Shown piece after piece: positions 35,290 through 46,114 of a stretch of DNA of 64,000 nt (its first letter is position 1; every line of letters starts with the position of its first letter). The notes below the pieces were generated by a model that worked only from the letters and a program-made list of their open reading frames with translations, made no database searches and had not been told where the DNA came from. The stretch comes from Caenorhabditis elegans (taxonomy: Eukaryota > Nematoda > Chromadorea > Rhabditida > Rhabditidae), in assembly GCF_000002985.6 (NCBI RefSeq), contig NC_003280.10, forward strand, positions 13,450,501-13,514,500, read 5' to 3'. Both the position numbers and the translations under genes were made by a program.

Positions 35290-36125
35290 AAAATTTGGCA
35301 CTGGTGGATTTTTGGGGAAAAATGGCAAGGGGAGCTGCACGGCAGCCGACAAAATCTAGCAGAATCACGGCCTCCTGGCTCGCGCGGCACCTCACGAACT
35401 CCAGAATTCGCGGGACTTCGTTTTGCGGGGACAGCAGTTTTTGGCTATTTTTGGCTTCTCTGAAAATTATTTTTGATTTATAATATTCTTGAAATAAGCA
35501 TCATCCGAATTGAAAATGTGTAAAATTATGAAATTTGACCGAAAACTGAAAGTTTTACAGAAAGGAGTCACCACGGCTATCAGTTTTTCGATTTCAGAGT
35601 AGAGAAAAATATTTTTCACAAAAATTCATTCATGTTTGAAAATTTAAAATTGTTCTTATTAAAACCTGAAAAATCGAAAAAAAAAAAGATTTTAAAGTTA
35701 AATTGTTGATTTTTTGAAAATTTTTATATTATAAATTAAATAATCAGAATTTGGATTTGGACAAACATGGATTTTTGTGAAACAGACTTTTCTCTACAAA
35801 ATGACATACTCTACGACTCTGAAATCAAAAAACTGATGATGCTGATAAATTTTAAAGAAAGCCGTGGTGACTCCTCTCTGTAAAACCTTCAGTTTTCGGT
35901 CAAATTTCAAATAATTTTAAACATTTTCAATTCGGATGATGCTTCTCAAGAATATTATAAATCAAAAAATTGAAAAAACAATTTCCATAGAAGCCAAAAA
36001 TAGCCAAAGACTGCTGTCCCGCGCGAAACGAGTTCCCGCGAATTCTGGAGTTTGTGAGGTGCCGCGCTCTAACACTCCAGGAGGCCGTGAATTTTGAAAT
36101 TTTGGCACTGGTGGAATTGATTTTT
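35290..36125. mobile_element. long palindrome, about 380-bp arms
   Basis: The left part (TTTGGCACTGGTGG…GGCACCTCACGAACTCCAGAATTCGCGGG…GGAGTCACCACGGCT) is reverse-complemented at the right (AGCCGTGGTGACTCC…CCCGCGAATTCTGGAGTTTGTGAGGTGCC…). It lies between convergent genes, immediately next to another palindromic element. Confidence 0.8.
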
Positions 36126-36135
36126 TGGGGAAAAC

Positions 36136-36930
36136 ACTGCAACTTTTTCCTCACGAGGGACGAGGAAAAGTGGTTTCTAGGCCATGGCCGAGGATTCGAC
36201 AAGTTTCAGCGGCCATTTATCTTGCTTTGTTTTCCGCCTGTTTTCTTTCGTTTTTCATCGATTTTTTTTCGTTTTTTCTTAATAAAACTGATGAATAAAT
36301 ATTTTTTGCAGTTGCTAAAACATTTTCCAAGTAAAAAAATCATGTATTCAGTGGGCAAACAGCGGTGAAAGTGGTCAATGCAATATGATGGATTACGGGA
36401 ATACAAAACCTAAACTTTTTCTGAAACATGATACATATGCTGCTTAAATGTTGAGACTACCTGATTTTCATAACGAGACCGCTGAAAAAGTTTTGAGGTT
36501 TCCAAAATTCAACTTTTTTGGTGAAAAAGTCGAGATTATCGCACAAAAAGTTGAATTTTGAAAACCTCAAAACTTTTTCAGCGGTCTCGTTATGAAAATC
36601 AGGCAATTTCAGCATCTAAGCAGCATATGTATCATGTTTCAGAAAAAGTTTAGGTTTTGTATTCCCGTAATCCATCATTTTACATTGCCCACTTTCACCG
36701 CTGCTTGCCCACTGAATACATAATTTTTTTACTTGGAAATCGTTTTAGCATCTGCAAAAAGTATTTATTTATCAGTTTTAATAAGAAAAAACGGGAAAAA
36801 GCTGTGAAAAACAAAAGAAAACAGGCGGAAAACAACAAAGCAAGATAAATGGCCGCTGAAACTTGTCGGCCCTTCGGCCATGGCCTAGAAACCACTTTTC
36901 CTCGTCCCTCGTGAGGAAAAAGTTGCAGTG
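36136..36930. mobile_element. palindromic element, CACTGCAAC ends, 5-bp target duplication GAAAA
   Basis: 795 bp bounded by CACTGCAAC and GTTGCAGTG with GAAAA on both sides (36131-36135 and 36931-36935). It is a near-complete palindrome; its centre (36413-36656) is itself a tight palindrome around CAGCGGTCTCGTTATGAAAA. A shorter copy with TTTCC duplications lies at 1538-2005. Confidence 0.85.
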
Positions 36931-37004
36931 GAAAAAGAAAAAAATTGGCAAGTGATAGATACATGGAATAGCTGCTACACGGCAGCTAAAAAAAACAGCA
37001 GAAA

Positions 37005-40000
37005 TTAATACTGAGTACAGATATACTTCCAATTGGTGAACTCGTCGATCCCCTGAGCTCCACCTTCACGTCCGATCCCTGACTCTTTGACTCCTCCGAA
37101 CGCAGCCTCCGCACAGCTGATCAGGCCCTCATTGACTCCAACCATCCCGACTTCGAGTTTCCTTGCGACTCGTTGAAGCCTGGATTGATCTCTTCCGAAC
37201 ACGTATCCAGCTAGTCCAACACGACAGTTGTTGGCCGCCTCGAGCACTTCTTGCTCGTCGCGGAACTTTTGAACCGACGCGATGGGGCCGAAGATCTCGG
37301 TGTGCGCGATGTTGGTGTTCGACTGGACGTTTGTGATGAGCGTCGGCTCGTACGATGTTCCATGCTCGCCTCGCTTTCCGCCACAGATCAGCTCGGATCC
37401 TTTGCCCAGCGCGTCGGAGAGCAGGAGTTCGCACTGAAAATCGTATTTTACATTTAGGTTGGAGAGTGAAAATTTGACAAAACCTTATCAACAGCCTTCT
37501 GATTTACCAGAGGTCCTTGTGTGGTTTTCGGGTTCAGTCCATCACCGAGAACAAGCTTCTCCTTCATGGCAGCCGCTAGTTTGGATATGTACTGATCATG
37601 GATCTTTTCATGGACGTAGATTCGATTGGCAGAGACGCACGTTTGGCCGGAGCAACGGAATTTCGTAGCCATGGTTCCCTAGGAGATTTGGCAGATTAGG
37701 AAGAAAGGCCGGGGGAAAGCCACGTGGTGTCAGAGTGTCCCAGCTTGATCTACGTAGATCTACAAAAAATGCGGTTCTCAACTGATTTCGCATGGCTAAG
37801 AACGTGCGCTGACGTCACATTGTTTTGGATAAAAAAAATCCCCGCATTTTTTGTAGATCAAACCGTGATGATGAGACAGCCTGTGGCACCACGTGGAAAG
37901 CGGCTGAAGCTCTGACACGGCCATGTGTCGATTTACGCAGTTTGTGTACTCCTCGAGAAGAACTAAAAATTCCTCGTAAACCTACACTACGGTTAGAGGC
38001 TACACCAGGGGTGGGCGGCAGTTCCAGTTAGGCAAATTTTTTTTCGGCAAATTGCCGGTTTGCCGATTTGCCGGAAAATTAAAAAATTTCCGGCAATACG
38101 CAAATTTGCCAGAAATTTTCAATTCCGGCAATATGGCGATTTTCCAGGAAACTGAAACTTCCGGCAATTTGCCGATTTGCCAAAAATTTTCAATTTTGGC
38201 AATCGCCGCTTTGCCAGAAATGTTCAATTCCGGCAATTTGCCGATTCGCCTGAAATTTTCAATTCCGGCAATATACCGGTTTGCCACAAATATTCAACTC
38301 CGCAATATGCCGATTTGCCAGAAATTATCAATTCCGGCAATTTGCCCATTTGCCGGAGAATTGAAAATTCCCGACAATTTGCCGATTTGCCAGAAGTTTT
38401 CAATTCCGGCAATGTGCCGAATTGCCAGAAATTTTCAATTCCGGCAATTTGGTGATTTGCAAGAGATATTCAATTCCGGCAATGTGCCGAATTGCCAGAA
38501 ATTATCAATTCCGGCAATTTGCCCATTTGCCGGAGAATTGAAAATTCCCGACAATTTGCCGATTTGCCAGAAATTTTCAATTCCGGCAATTTGCCGATTC
38601 GCCTGAAATTTTCAATTCCGGCAATTTGGCGATTTGCCGGAAAATTGAAAATTTCCGGTAATATGCCGATTTGCCAGAAATTTTCAATCCCGGCAATTTG
38701 CCGATTTGCCAGAAATTATCAATTCCGGCAATTTTCCCATTTGCCGGAGAATTGAAAATTCCCGACAATTTGCCGATTTGCCAGAAGTTTTCAATTCCGG
38801 CAATTTGGCGATTTGCAAGAGATATTCAATTCCGGCAATTTGCCGATATGCCGGAAAATTGAAAATTTCCGGTAATATGCCGATTTGCCAGAAATTTTCA
38901 ATCCCGGCAATTTGCCTTTGCCGGAAAAAATCGTTTGCCGCCCACCCCTGGGCATTGTGCAACAAAGAGCCAATTTGGGTCTCGCCACGTTGAGGCTCAG
39001 TTACTGTATCTCACTGTATCTCAGTGTTCGCGTGGCGAGACCCAGACGTAATACTGTAACACGCCACGTGGTGTCAGGCTGTCTCACTGCGCAGTTTGAT
39101 CTACAAAAATGCGGGAATTTTTTTCCCATAAAATTTATGACGTCAGCACGCTGCGAAATCAGATCAGATGTCTGCGCGTCTCGAGAAGATCTTCTCCCGC
39201 ATTTTTTGTAGATCAAAGCGAAATGGGACTTTCTGACTCTGACTCCTTTTGTGTAACACTAACATTCACAGCGACATCAAGATCAGCATCATCGAAAACG
39301 ATCAGCGGAGCATTTCCACCGAGCTCCAGACAAACTCTCTTCACAGTCGACGCTGACTGTGCGAGAAGCAACTTTCCAACGGGGGTACTTCCAGTGAAGC
39401 TGATCGCCGACACATCTGTAGACTCGCAAAGGTACTTGGAAATCTCGGCAGTATTCGAGTGATCTGCAGTGATCACATTGAACACGCCGGCCGGAATCCC
39501 AGCTTCTTCAGCAGTCTGAGCAAGAGCCAACGCTGAAAGCGGCGTATCTCCAGATGGCTTCACGACTGCCGAGCACCCGACAGAAAGCGCCGCCGCCGCT
39601 TTCCGAGCAATCATTGCAGTCGGGAAGTTCCATGGCGCGATGAGAGCTACAACTCCGATCGGCTCACGGGTGTGTAGATGGAGACGATTTACGACGGCCG
39701 ACGGAACGACTTGTCCGTAGACACGACGAGCCTCTCCGGCGTACCAGTCGAAGTAGGCGGCCGAGTATTGGATTTCGCCGCGAGCCTCGGCCAGCGGTTT
39801 GCCTTGCTCTTTTGTGAGAAGGGTGGCTAGCTCGGTTTCACGTTGGACAAGGATTTCGAACCATTTGTGAAGAATTGCGCCTCGTTGCTTCGCTGAATAG
39901 GTGTGGGCCCATTTGTCGAAGCCTTCTAGCGCTGAGTGGACGGCCTGGAAAGTGAGAAAAATGTCGGTCATCAATTTTTGAATTTTTGAAAAATTCAGAT

Positions 40001-41274
40001 GCGTCACCATCACGGTTTGATCTACAAAAAATGCGGGAATTTTTTGTTGCCCAAAAAATGTGACGTCAGCACGTTCTTAGCCATGCGAAATCAGTTGAGA
40101 ACCGCATTTTTTGTAGATCTACGTAGATCAAGCCGAAATGAGAGACACTCTGACACCACGTGATGCCTGCATTTTTTTTTTGTAAATTTTAACGAAAAAA
40201 CTGAAATTTCTCCATTTTTACGTTAATTTTTGACTGAAAAATTGGGGGTAATTTTTGTCAAAAAATCCTAAATTCGCTAAATTTTACTCCAAAAATACGG
40301 TGGCAGGAGTCTCGACACGACAATTTTTGTATTTTTGTTAAATGCGAAAAGGAGTGCGCCTTTAAAGAGTACTGTAGCTTGGGAATTTTCATCAATTTTT
40401 TTCAGTTTTATTTCAATTTTTCATAAAAATTCCAATAGTTTGGAGCTACAGTACTCTTTAAAGGCGCATCCCCCCTTTATCCTGTTGCATTTAACAAAAA
40501 ATGCCGCGTCGAGACCCGCCGGTACCGTATTTTTGAGCAAAATTTTGCGAAACTAGTCATTTTTTGACTAAAATTTCCCAAATTTTCCAGAAAAAATCAA
40601 TTTTTTTTTCATAAAAATTAATGAAAAAAGGCAGAAATTTCAGTTTTCCCCATTTTCCCAAAAATTGTGGTTCCAGGTCTCGACGCGACAACTTTTTGTT
40701 AAATTCGAAAGTGTGTGCGCCTTTAAAGAGTACTGTAGTTTTGAATTTTTATTTCTGCGAAACTTTTATCGATTTCTCGAAAAATCATGTTTTTTTTAGA
40801 ATTTTGTTTTAATATTTTTCAATAAATAAATATATTTTCATTGAAAAACATGAAAAATCGATAAATATTCCGCAAACACGGAACTTTTAAGCTACAGTAC
40901 TCTTTAAAGGCGCACACCTTTTCGCATTTAATTTTAAAAAAGTCGTTTCGAGACCCAGTAAATACCGTATTTTTGAGCAAAATCACGCATTTTTGGCTCA
41001 AATTTCCCAATTTTTCAGGAAAAAGAGGAGCATTTTTTTTGTAAAAATTAACGAAAAAATGCAGAAATTTCAGTTTTTTTCCCCCATTTTCCCCAACCTT
41101 CTCCGCATCCTTAACAGTACAATTCGTAGCTCTATCGACAACTTCATTATTAAACGGATTGAGCACATCAAACGAGTTCCCCGTCTCAGAAGCCGTCCAT
41201 TTTCCGCCAATATACGCTTGAGCTCCTTGTGGGAGCAACGAGTAGCTCCGTTTGAATTGGGAAAGCCGATTCAT
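37005..41274 (-). CDS. alh-7: mitochondrial succinate-semialdehyde dehydrogenase (aldehyde dehydrogenase family)
   Basis: Exons 41274-41098, 39944-39264, 37678-37484 and 37433-37005 join in frame to 493 residues, the length I remember for C. elegans ALH-7. It oxidises succinate semialdehyde to succinate with NAD(P)+, the last step of GABA catabolism. Visible residues: N165 (APWNFP), K188 (VVKPSG), the general base E266 (LELGGN) and the nucleophile C300 (FRCSGQTC). The basic N-terminus (MNRLSQFKRSYSLLPQG) fits a mitochondrial presequence. A TTTGTTCAG acceptor precedes the ATG by 12 bases, and the upstream gene ends only 209 bp away, so it is probably a downstream operon gene. Intron 1 holds one TGATCTAC MITE and two GTCTCGAC MITEs; intron 2 holds two MITEs and a hAT-like satellite element. 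Confidence 0.95.
37721..37896. mobile_element. MITE, CCACGTGGTG/TGATCTAC family (complete)
   Basis: CACGTGGTGTCAGAGTGTCCC…TTGATCTACGTAGATC… with mirrored end GGCACCACGTGG. GAAAGC flanks both sides (37715-37720 and 37896-37901), a probable 6-bp duplication. It lies in alh-7 intron 2, 43 bp from exon 3. Confidence 0.8.
38006..38950. mobile_element. hAT-like element with 900-bp satellite interior
   Basis: Perfect 16-bp inverted ends CCAGGGGTGGGCGGCA (38005-38020) and TGCCGCCCACCCCTGG (38936-38951). The interior is about 30 units of TTTGCCGGAAATTTTCAATTCCGGCAA-type sequence, several repeated as multi-unit blocks of about 140-190 bp (e.g. ATTGAAAATTCCCGACAATT at three places). The 8-bp flanks (GGCTACAC, GGCATTGT) share only the first three bases. 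Confidence 0.85.
39063..39240. mobile_element. MITE, CCACGTGGTG/TGATCTAC family
   Basis: CCACGTGGTGTCAGGCTGTCTCACTGCG…TTTGATCTAC…GTAGATCAAAGCGAAATGGG. Its right end stops about 23 bp from the exon 2 splice donor of alh-7. Confidence 0.75.
40002..40162. mobile_element. MITE, TGATCTAC family
   Basis: GGTTTGATCTACAAAAAATG…GACGTCAGCACGTTCTTAG…TAGATCAAGCC…CTCTGACACCACGTG in alh-7 intron 1; the left end is eroded. Confidence 0.75.
40296..40536. mobile_element. MITE, GTCTCGACACGAC family
   Basis: GGAGTCTCGACACGAC…GCGCCTTTAAAGAGTACTGTAG mirrored to GCGTCGAGACCCGCCGG; palindromic, in alh-7 intron 1. Confidence 0.8.
40661..40972. mobile_element. MITE, GTCTCGACACGAC family
   Basis: CCAGGTCTCGACGCGAC…CTACAGTACTCTTTAAAGGCGC…GTCGTTTCGAGACCC, a second copy close behind the first in the same intron. 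Confidence 0.8.
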
Positions 41275-41483
41275 TATTGCGCTCGGCTGAACAAAAAAAA
41301 TTGGAAATTGCAATTTTTCAGTTAAAAAAAGTAAAAAAAAACATATCGGGAGGATCAATTGCCTCTTTTTTTACAAAAAAAAATCGATTTAAATTTAAAA
41401 TTCACTAGAAACGACAATCAGCGACACAAAAAAATGAAGAAGGAGACTACAGAAATCGAGAGAATTAGATATCCGGCGGCTTA

Positions 41484-42542
41484 TTATTGATCGTTGGCAA
41501 AGTCGGCTGGATTCTTTCGGTTGGCGGCGACGTTCGTCTTCTTGGCCCAGTCGTAGAGCAAGTAGGCTCCGATGGTCTGGAAAATTAGAGATTAACGGGC
41601 TTTTTCGGCCTGAAAAAGAGGTTTTGCAAGCCTTGAGAGCCCTGTCGATTTACGGAGGATTTTGTACTACACGTGGTGCAAAAGTGTGTATTTATTAGCA
41701 TTTAACATTCGAAATGGGCCCGGAAAATCGAAAAAAAAAAAAACAATTTTTTGTTGAAAATAACGAAAAATTGCAATATTTTATCTAATTTTGTCAAATT
41801 TTTATAGAGAAAAACAGCTAATTTTCGTCTAAAAATAAGAAAAATGGCAGAAATTTCAAGTTTTTTTTTGTTGAAAAATTGGAAAACCGGTTTCTTTTAA
41901 AATAACAATACTAGTTTCCAGCAGATTTACACAAAAAAAGTGAGCTTTTCGCTTTATTGTGTAAATCTGCTGGAAACCAGTATTGTTATTTTGAAAAAGG
42001 GCGGTTTTTCTTATTTTTTGACGGAAAGTACCTGTTTTTCTCTATAAAAATAAAAAAAATTAGTTAAAATAATGCAATTTTTCGATTTTCCGGGCCCATT
42101 TCGAATGTTAACTGCAAAAAAACTAGCAAAAACTTCAAATCCAGGTGGAAAAAACAAATTCCAACTTGTCCACGTGTAGTACAAAACCCCTCGTAAATCG
42201 ACACTCATTAAACTGTGCCGCAGGCTTGCAAGACCGGTTTTTTTGTGTGAAACGGTGCTCAAATTCACAAAATTTCTGATTTTTTTCGCTAAAAATCACG
42301 AAATTCAGCTTAAAAATCATTGAAAACCGGAATTTTTTTTCTCTCCAATTTTCCAAGGCTACCTGTGGAATGTAGTAATACCACTGATCCCAGACGTAGG
42401 TCTTGAAGGTCTTAACAAAGGCCTGATCGAAGAATCCCTTGTAGGCCTTTTGCTCGTTTGGAGCAAGCGCGAAGCGGTGCTCTCCGTACATCTTGCCGAG
42501 ATTTCCAAAGTGTTTGCCCATTGAAACGACGGTCGGTCTCAT
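41484..42542 (-). CDS. cytochrome bc1 complex subunit 8 (QCR8/UQCRQ)
   Basis: Two exons, 42542-42363 and 41576-41484, give 90 residues, the usual size of this subunit. It belongs to respiratory complex III in the mitochondrial inner membrane, contacting cytochrome b. The sequence has the family pattern: MGKHFGNLGK…QKAYKGFFDQAF near the N-terminus, then a single membrane helix spanning about residues 50-70 (WDQWYYYIPQTIGAYLLYDW) and a short polar tail. CTTCCAG six bases upstream of the ATG (with ACAACA between) is a likely spliced-leader acceptor. The gene lies 208 bp after the NDUFA7 stop and 209 bp before alh-7. Nearly all of its intron is a palindrome (see 41625-42235). From memory this corresponds to C. 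elegans F45H10.2. Confidence 0.93.
41625..42235. mobile_element. palindrome filling the QCR8 intron
   Basis: Arms of about 280-300 bp: TTGCAAGCC…AACATTCGAAATGGGCCCGG…TTTCCAGCAGATTTACACA meets TGTGTAAATCTGCTGGAAA…CCGGGCCCATTTCGAATGTT…GGCTTGCAA. The turn is at about 41945. Confidence 0.85.
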
Positions 42543-42750
42543 TGTTGTCTGGAAGTGGAAGTATTTGGAAAATTTAATTGATAAATTAGAATAATAAAAA
42601 TGGTAAAATAACAAAGAAAATCGATATTTCAAGGCTACAAAAACCAGGAAAAAGGGAAAAAATGCAGGGAAACCCCTAAAAACCGCGAGAAAAAAGCTTC
42701 ATTTCTGTCACATTCTGAACCACTAAAATTAATTTACAAAAAAAAAACGC

Positions 42751-44093
42751 TTAGGCGCTCTTCGTGAACTTGTCGAAACGCTGCAAATACTCGAATTCGG
42801 TGTTCTTCTGCTGGCTGGCCAGCTCATTCTGCTTGGATCGGCTCCATTCGGCTCCAAAACCAGGGGTTGGAGCTGTCAATCCGAAGTTTGTGGCGACTCC
42901 TTGATTCACTTGCGCTGGCTGTGCTTTTTCTCCTCCAACAAACTCGCCAGACGAGTAGAGCACTTTCGGAGCATCGACGTTTCGGCGGCCGTCTCTGCAA
43001 AAAAAATTTGATGATTTTTTGAGAGAATTTAAATTTTTAATGGACTACTCCCTGTGGGGAAATTGCTTTAAAACATGCCTATGGGGCCACAATGACCGAA
43101 TATCATGATAAAAAAATTTTAAAAATTTTTCTGGATTTTATATGATTTTTTGAAAATTGAAAAAATCTCAGTTTTCCCCCCTAATTCCTATTTGAATTTC
43201 CGCCAATTGAACTCGTTCGTTGGAGCGCGCTTGCATTATTTTCGTTAATTTTTTAAAATTTATTTTCATTATTTCACTGATTTTCTTTATTTTTTGAAGG
43301 TTTTTAATCGGAAAATGAAAGAAATAAACAAGAAAAATGCAAAATTTTTATTAAGAAGTAACTGAAAATGGCTAAAACTCTGATTAATACTAATTTCAGG
43401 CTCGTCGTCGTCGGATCGCATAATAGGCATTTTCGGCTACTTTTTAATAAGGACTGTGAATTTTCTTGCTTATTTCTTTCATTTTCCGATTAAAACCCCA
43501 AAAAAATAGAGAAAATCAGTGAAATAATGAAAATAAATTTTAAAAAATTAACGAAAATAATGCAAGCGCGCTCCAACGAACGAGTTCAATTGGCGGAAAT
43601 TCAAATAGAAATTAGGGGTGAAAACTGAGAATTTTTCAATTTTCAAAAAATCATATAAAATCTAGAAAAAACTTTTAAATTTTTTTATCATGATATTCGG
43701 TCATTGTGGTACCAAAGGCGTGATTTAAAGCAATTTCCCCACAGGGTGGAATTTTTTGAACCTTGTCAAGTAATAATTATCAGCGAGCTTGTGATGAACA
43801 CCTCCTGGAAGAGCCGGGAGCTCTGCGGAGCAAGGACGAGCGGATTGGGTGTTTGGGAAGCGGAGAGGGTTCTGGTAGACTGCTTTTCCGTCCGGGCCGG
43901 CGATTCCTGGTGGCGGGGTGATGGGGAGTCGGTCGGAAGCCAACAGCTTTTCTGGAAATTTCTAAATTTTCATTAATTTGTTAATATTGGAGCGCAAAAA
44001 ACGGAAAAAGAAAAACTTACGCTTAAGCCAGTTCCAGAATGGCGTCTGGGTGCGATTTTGAACAGTGGCCGCCGCAATTTTGCGACCGCTCAT
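42751..44093 (-). CDS. NADH:ubiquinone oxidoreductase subunit NDUFA7 (B14.5a)
   Basis: Exons 44093-44021, 43951-43762 and 42994-42751 join in frame to 168 residues. It is an accessory subunit of mitochondrial complex I. The diagnostic segment LPGGVHHKLADNYYLTRDGRR (about residues 69-89), spanning the last splice junction, corresponds to SHKLSNNYYCTRDGRR of the human protein. The Pro-rich region before it and the polar C-terminal extension make it longer than the human 113-residue form. CCAG seven bases upstream of the ATG suggests trans-splicing. Intron 2 is almost entirely a palindrome. It is followed by the complex III gene at 208 bp. From memory this is C. elegans F45H10.3. Confidence 0.92.
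43043..43747. mobile_element. 700-bp palindrome making up NDUFA7 intron 2
   Basis: CCCTGTGGGGAAATTGCTTTAAA…ACAATGACCGAATATCATGATAAAA at the left is mirrored by TTTTATCATGATATTCGGTCATTGT…TTTAAAGCAATTTCCCCACAGGG at the right. The turn is near 43400. The right arm ends about 15 bp from the splice donor at 43761. Confidence 0.9.
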
Positions 44094-44615
44094 TGTCGGT
44101 CTGGAAAATTTATATTTTTATAAACAAATTGGGAAGCTTGGCTTAGAATAAATATATATTATAAACAAAACGAGCTTTTCTCGATTTTTCCAAGAAAAAA
44201 ACTGGAGAAAACTAGCAATTTAGAAGAAAAAAAACCATTTTTCTTCAAAATAGCATTTCTCAGCCAAATTTTGCTCAAATCGATTCGGATCTGGATTTTC
44301 GACTTAAAATAACTCTAATAACAAGCTTAACTGATTTTTCAACAAAATTATCCATAAAAAATCACGGAAAATCGATAAAATCTGAAAAGAAAGCGATTAA
44401 AAAGTAAATAAATAAATGACCGGTCGTCAGTTGGTGCATTTGCGCGTCACGGTGTTTGCACACAATGCATCACATTTTACGGGCAATGTGCCTATGGTAA
44501 TTAATTTATATAAATAAACATGATTTTATAGTTGAAAGTCGGGCTTTTTAGAGTCAATAAAAGAATAATTTATTGTGAAAATAAGCAAAAAAGAAAAATG
44601 AATAAATCTACAAAA

Positions 44616-45292
44616 TCACAAGTCTTGATAAGCATTAGAACGGAATGGATGTGCTGGTTCGATCACAATATTCTGACGTTCGGTATCCGAAGTTGTCTGT
44701 ACCTCACGATAGATTACAGTACATGGGACAGCGTAGAAAATTGTTTGTACGATGAAGAAAACCTGAAATTAACATATATATTGCCTAAAAATCCCCCTTA
44801 AAACCCACCCCAGCAGCAATATATCCCGCAGAAGTGCCGAAAAGCGACCGATTCGCGAACGAAAACGAAAGCCAGACGGAAATCACGGAGAGGACCGCCA
44901 AAATAAAGGAATACACGAGCTCCACGACATTCCACGCGATGCTTCCATTCGAAATACTCTCCATGAGCTCATCCTGAATCCGCAGGGCGAAGATTACCGT
45001 TGCCGCCGCGGAAATCTGGAAATTCAGGGGGTTGATGGGGGTAAAAATTTAATAAAAGGATAAACTAACAATTAATTGAACAATTAGAGTAAACCAAAGA
45101 ATCCCATTATCCCCGGAAGCCGTCGATCCAATGCAAACCGCCAGAATTACAGCGTTAATCTGAAAAATTGAACATGGTGCATCGGGAAATTAAAAAAATC
45201 AATAAACATACCGCTTGCAATGGCTTAAAATAGTGTGGAAGTTTGAGAAAAACGTTATCCTCATTTTCGAATATGTTTCCAAGAGTTTGCAT
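44616..45292 (-). CDS. four-helix membrane protein, MARVEL-like
   Basis: Exons 45292-45212, 45159-45070, 45015-44809 and 44762-44616 join in frame to 174 residues. Hydrophobic segments lie at about 24-43, 47-67, 85-108 and 115-136; both termini are polar, so both are predicted cytosolic. Size and topology fit MARVEL/CMTM-type vesicle or junction proteins, but no diagnostic motif is seen, so the family call is tentative. The stop is about 520 bp before the NDUFA7 start on the same strand, so it may be the first gene of the operon-like cluster. No spliced-leader acceptor is evident just before the ATG, in keeping with a first gene. Confidence 0.8.
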
Positions 45293-45478
45293 TTTTTTTT
45301 AAATTTTGTGTTGCAAAAAAAATTCAGCGAATTCGAAATTTTATCGATTAAAACTGTAATAATACGTGCACAGTGATTCTGTCTGTTGTTGTGCTCACAC
45401 ACGTATCTTATCAGTAAACATTATAGTTCACATGATTTGGGGGTTATTGTGTAGTTTGTAGTGTATTATTGGTGATAG

Positions 45479-45565
45479 AAATACGGTTCCCGGGGTCTCG
45501 ACACGACAAATTTTTGTTAGATGCGAAAAGGTGTGTGCGTCTTTAAAAAGAGTACTGTAGTTTAA
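45479..45565. mobile_element. fragment of GTCTCGACACGAC MITE
   Basis: GGGGTCTCGACACGACAAAT…AAAAGAGTACTGTAG, one arm only, just upstream of the MARVEL-like gene. Confidence 0.7.
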
Positions 45566-45639
45566 AACTTTTGTTGCTGCGGACTTTTTATTGAATTTTT
45601 TTAAATTTAGGTTTTTTTTAAAGTGATATGTGATTTTTT

Positions 45640-46110
45640 TTTAATTTTACAGATTTTTTTCGAAGTTTTACAGATTTGTTTACAAATTTTACTGATTTTT
45701 TTTCGAAATTTTGCAGATTTTTTTTTCGAAATTTACAGATTTTTTTCGAAATTTTGCAGATTTTTTTCCAAATTTTCCAAATTTTTTTTTGGAAATTTTC
45801 CAGATTTTCTGTAAATTTTTAAGATTTTTTTTCCAAATTTTACAGATTTTTTTCCAAATTTTACAGATTTTTTCCAAATTTTACAGATTTTTTTCCTGAT
45901 TTTACAGATTTTTTTCCAAATTTTACACATTTTTTTTCGAAATTTTACAGATTTTTTTTCCAAATTTTCCAAATTTTTTTTTGGAAATTTTCCAGATTTT
46001 CTGTAAATTTTTAAGATTTTTTTCCAAATTTTACAGACTTTTTTCCTGATTTTACTGATTTTTCCCAAATTTCCGGATTTTTTTGTACAATTGCAGATTT
46101 TTTTTGTAAA
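45640..46110. repeat. TTTTACAGATTTTTTTCCAAA polypyrimidine array
   Basis: About 20 units of 20-25 bp resembling splice acceptors, with a duplicated block of about 190 bp (45770-45850 versus 45958-46035). Confidence 0.85.
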
Positions 46111-46114
46111 TTTT

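Noticed and set aside
39001..39060. TCTCACTGTATCTCAGTGTTCGCGTGGCGAGACCC as part of the GTCTCGAC MITE family
   Set aside because: Only the short GGCGAGACCC word is shared; the arms GTCTCGCCACG/CGTGGCGAGAC form their own small inverted pair of uncertain origin.
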